Below, in pieces: positions 62,125-64,000 of a DNA stretch of 64,000 bases. The number at the start of each line of letters is the position of its first letter. Within the stretch, counting starts at the first letter, position 1. The position numbers and the translations under genes are program-made. Below the pieces are notes generated by a model. It searched no databases. It was given only the letters and a program-made list of their open reading frames with translations, and was not told where the DNA came from. Source of the stretch: CAZJHX01 sp964545715 (lineage in GTDB: Bacteria; Myxococcota_A; UBA9042; GCA-2863065). The DNA lies in NCBI GenBank assembly GCA_964545715.1, contig CAZJHX010000032.1:11021-75020 (forward strand), read 5' to 3'.

Positions 62125-63822
62125 ATGCGAATGACGCTGATCTTGCTCGCCGGACTGCTCACATGCTCCTGCGGTGAGGAAACCGAAGAAGAGATCGCCC
62201 CAATCGTCCGGGTGGAGTGGTCCGACATGTCCGCGACCGACAGGGCCACCGTGTACCGCGCGTTCGGCCCGTTTTTGCCGGCCGCAGTCACCGATCCCGG
62301 TGTGCTTCAGGTGGTGGACATCATCGCGGACGCGGCGGCGGCGGGCTTTGCGGCAGGGTATGCCGGCGGGCCGATCGTGGTGACCAACGCGGCGATCGAG
62401 CTGACCTCGCCGCAGGTGCTGCCGGAGCTCGATATCGACGGCGCGCTGGACCCGCGTGGCGGCTACATCCCGTTCACCGAGACGATTCAAGGCGACTTTG
62501 GCGTCAGCTCCAGCGACGTCGTTCACAAGCGCTACCGGCACTTCACCGCGGGCGCGGTGACCGGCCTCACCTACGAAAACACCATCGACAGCCCGTCGGA
62601 CGGTCTGGTCTCCACCGGGCACCAGAAGACGTTCGATGTCTCCGCGGATACCGAATACATCGAGACCGCCTGGCACCAGTCGCGGTCGTTTGTGGTCACT
62701 GACGGTGAGACCCACGACGAGGCGTACGACTACCAATCCCACCCGGTCTGGACGTTTACGGTGACGAAGGACTCGACCGCCACGACGACCGGACACGGCA
62801 CCGATCAGGTCTTGGCATCGGGCGGCTGGGACACGAGCGAGGCCGCGGCGCTGGAGGGGGACCTGTCCGGCACGCTGACGCGCTACTGCCCCAAGATCAC
62901 AAACGTGGAGCCCAATACCAAGGCCGCACACGCGCCGGAGGTCTCAAAGATCGAGGACGGTGGCCTGAAGGTGGTGCGCACAACCGAGACGACGGTGCTG
63001 CTGGAGGGGGGTGTCTCGACGACGACAACGCAGGGAGTGGAGACGCGCACCGATGTCGCAACCGGCCGCATCACGCAACGAACCGCGTTTGTGCACAGCA
63101 CGATCGACTACGGGGAGACCCTGGAGACGACGCGCGACGTGACTCAGAGCCTGTACACCTATCCGGATGACGGCGACCCGCTCCCCGATCCGCCCGAGGA
63201 CGACCCGCCGGCGGAAGACCCACCGCCAGAGGACCCACCCGCAGAGGACCCACCGGCAGACGACCCGCCTGTTGGAGAGCCGGAGGGCTCGTATGAGCGC
63301 ACCGACACGGTGTTCTCGTACCGCTACACCGACGATCCTCGGACCCGCAACGACGTCGTACGATGGATGAGCACCAAGACCACGACGACGACCACGGTGG
63401 ACGCGGACAAGGGCAGCAAGTCGGTCGCGACCAGCGGCACGATCTGGCTCACCGATCAGTTGAAGGCCGACCCGCAGTTTGACGCGGCGCCCTTCTCATT
63501 CGTCGGGCGCCTGTCCAACAGCGGCTCGACGCACGCCCGATATCTGGATCCGCTGGGGGGCATCGACTCGTGGGCGACCGCCACGTTCGACGTCGACGCG
63601 GAGGTCACCTTTGGCGAGGACCAGGCCGGCGCCACGGGCAGCTATACCAATCGCGCCACGTACATCAGCGCGGCGGATGGCAACGCGCACAGCGTCATCG
63701 GAGACGGGGACGGCTCGATCACCGTGACCGTCGGCGGCGCAGACTTCCTCGTGGCCGCGGAGGAGTGGTTACGCACGTTGCAGAGCGAAGCGCCGTTGGC
63801 GGACTGGCTTGCCGCGCCTTAG
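62125..63822 (+). CDS. Large lipoprotein with acidic Pro-rich linker
   Basis: 565 residues from ATG 62125 (AGGGG 8 bases upstream; ATG 62131 and 62110 also in frame). Lipobox AGLLTCSCG. Residues about 20-340 are beta-rich with many Thr (TTETTVLLEGGVSTTTTQGVE). A linker near 350-385 repeats DPPAEDPPPEDPPAEDPP. The C-terminal 170 residues (RTDTVFSYRYTDDP; SYTNRATYISAADG) are again beta-rich. No family recognised. Transcribed away from the Cys-rich lipoprotein gene, with a palindromic operator in its promoter. Confidence 0.82.
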   Translation: MRMTLILLAGLLTCSCGEETEEEIAPIVRVEWSDMSATDRATVYRAFGPFLPAAVTDPGVLQVVDIIADAAAAGFAAGYAGGPIVVTNAAIELTSPQVLPELDIDGALDPRGGYIPFTETIQGDFGVSSSDVVHKRYRHFTAGAVTGLTYENTIDSPSDGLVSTGHQKTFDVSADTEYIETAWHQSRSFVVTDGETHDEAYDYQSHPVWTFTVTKDSTATTTGHGTDQVLASGGWDTSEAAALEGDLSGTLTRYCPKITNVEPNTKAAHAPEVSKIEDGGLKVVRTTETTVLLEGGVSTTTTQGVETRTDVATGRITQRTAFVHSTIDYGETLETTRDVTQSLYTYPDDGDPLPDPPEDDPPAEDPPPEDPPAEDPPADDPPVGEPEGSYERTDTVFSYRYTDDPRTRNDVVRWMSTKTTTTTTVDADKGSKSVATSGTIWLTDQLKADPQFDAAPFSFVGRLSNSGSTHARYLDPLGGIDSWATATFDVDAEVTFGEDQAGATGSYTNRATYISAADGNAHSVIGDGDGSITVTVGGADFLVAAEEWLRTLQSEAPLADWLAAP

Positions 63823-64000
63823 CCCCCAGTGACGGACGGCGAGTTGAATATGCTTCCACTCCGGATTGGGCGGCCCATCGGTGTGAGAGCCCTCGAACAA
63901 GAGGAGGAACGCGGGTAGAAGCATGGTTCCAGTACCCCATTGGGAGTACTCGTCCGAGACTCCCCGTTGTGCACGTCTTCTGGACGCGCGATATCGTCGG
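63823..64000. other. Window edge; possible start of a further gene
   Basis: No complete gene. An ATG at 63923 (MVPVPHWEYSSETPRC) stays open to the edge and has GAGGAGGAA about 15 bases upstream, so it may be the start of a plus-strand gene; 26 codons are too few to judge. Confidence 0.25.

Noticed and set aside
1..64000. tRNA, rRNA, insertion sequences, phage attachment sites
   Set aside because: I looked for conserved cores, transposase motifs and terminal repeats by eye and saw none that I could support.

Overview
The window is about two-thirds G+C and densely coded on both strands. It reads as chromosome of a Gram-negative predatory or surface-living bacterium of the Myxococcota/deltaproteobacterial type. 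The evidence is the very high share of secreted lipoproteins, MopE-like Cys-rich repeats, thrombospondin type 3 (TSP3) Asp-rich repeats, a C-terminal MYXO-CTERM-like sorting tail, outer-membrane beta-barrels, an AgmX/PglI-type C-terminal domain and large TPR lipoproteins. The rank below phylum cannot be fixed from sequence alone. The window holds a 100-N scaffold gap and two probable single-base frameshifts, so it is probably a draft or metagenome assembly. I saw no rRNA, tRNA, CRISPR array or insertion sequence.

Layout. 1-7.7 kb: two giant secreted proteins on the minus strand, one a thrombospondin/EGF/C-type-lectin/TSP3 adhesin-like protein, the other a MopE/FG-GAP lipoprotein. 7.7-8.0 kb: a divergent control region with two outward sigma-54 promoters around three 12-bp iterons. 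8-31 kb: mostly single genes in alternating orientation. They are a DUF4332 protein, an M48 protease, a patatin-like lipoprotein, a CofD/YvcK-like protein, a TPR protein, a Cys-rich lipoprotein, a phospholipase D lipoprotein, an Ig-like lipoprotein, a putative muralytic lipoprotein, a tafazzin-like acyltransferase, two HDOD proteins, an exported agmatine-deiminase-like enzyme, an amidase, a DUF1566 lipoprotein and an AGMO-like hydroxylase. 31.5-33.5 kb: two short flagellins. 33.9-39.3 kb: an Arg-rich exported protein, then a coupled operon (PKD lipoprotein, M2/M3-type peptidase, ROK sugar kinase, AgmX/PglI-type protein). 39.2-40.1 kb: a frameshifted receiver-CheX-like gene.

40.3-49.4 kb is a run of exported proteins: a TSP3/MYXO-CTERM protein, two von Willebrand A (VWA) lipoproteins that share an unrecognised C-terminal domain, a PPC-repeat lipoprotein, a beta-propeller-like lipoprotein and a small lipoprotein, mostly with overlapping stop/start codons. 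49.4-55.8 kb: an outer-membrane beta-barrel followed by two TPR lipoproteins and a coiled-coil lipoprotein, like parts of an envelope-spanning machine. 55.9-57.6 kb: two VapBC-type toxin-antitoxin modules enclosing a small lipoprotein. 57.7-62 kb: a third VWA lipoprotein coupled to a Cys-rich MopE-type lipoprotein that contains the gap. 62.1-63.8 kb: another large lipoprotein.

Working together. Much of the window looks like a cell-surface programme: calcium-binding repeat proteins, VWA adhesion modules, lectins and envelope scaffolds. Five near-consensus -24/-12 sites with identical spacing (upstream of the genes starting at 7701, 8025, 29299, 33895 and 61965) plus one weaker site suggest that part of it is a sigma-54 regulon. 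That is inference from sequence and needs experimental support.
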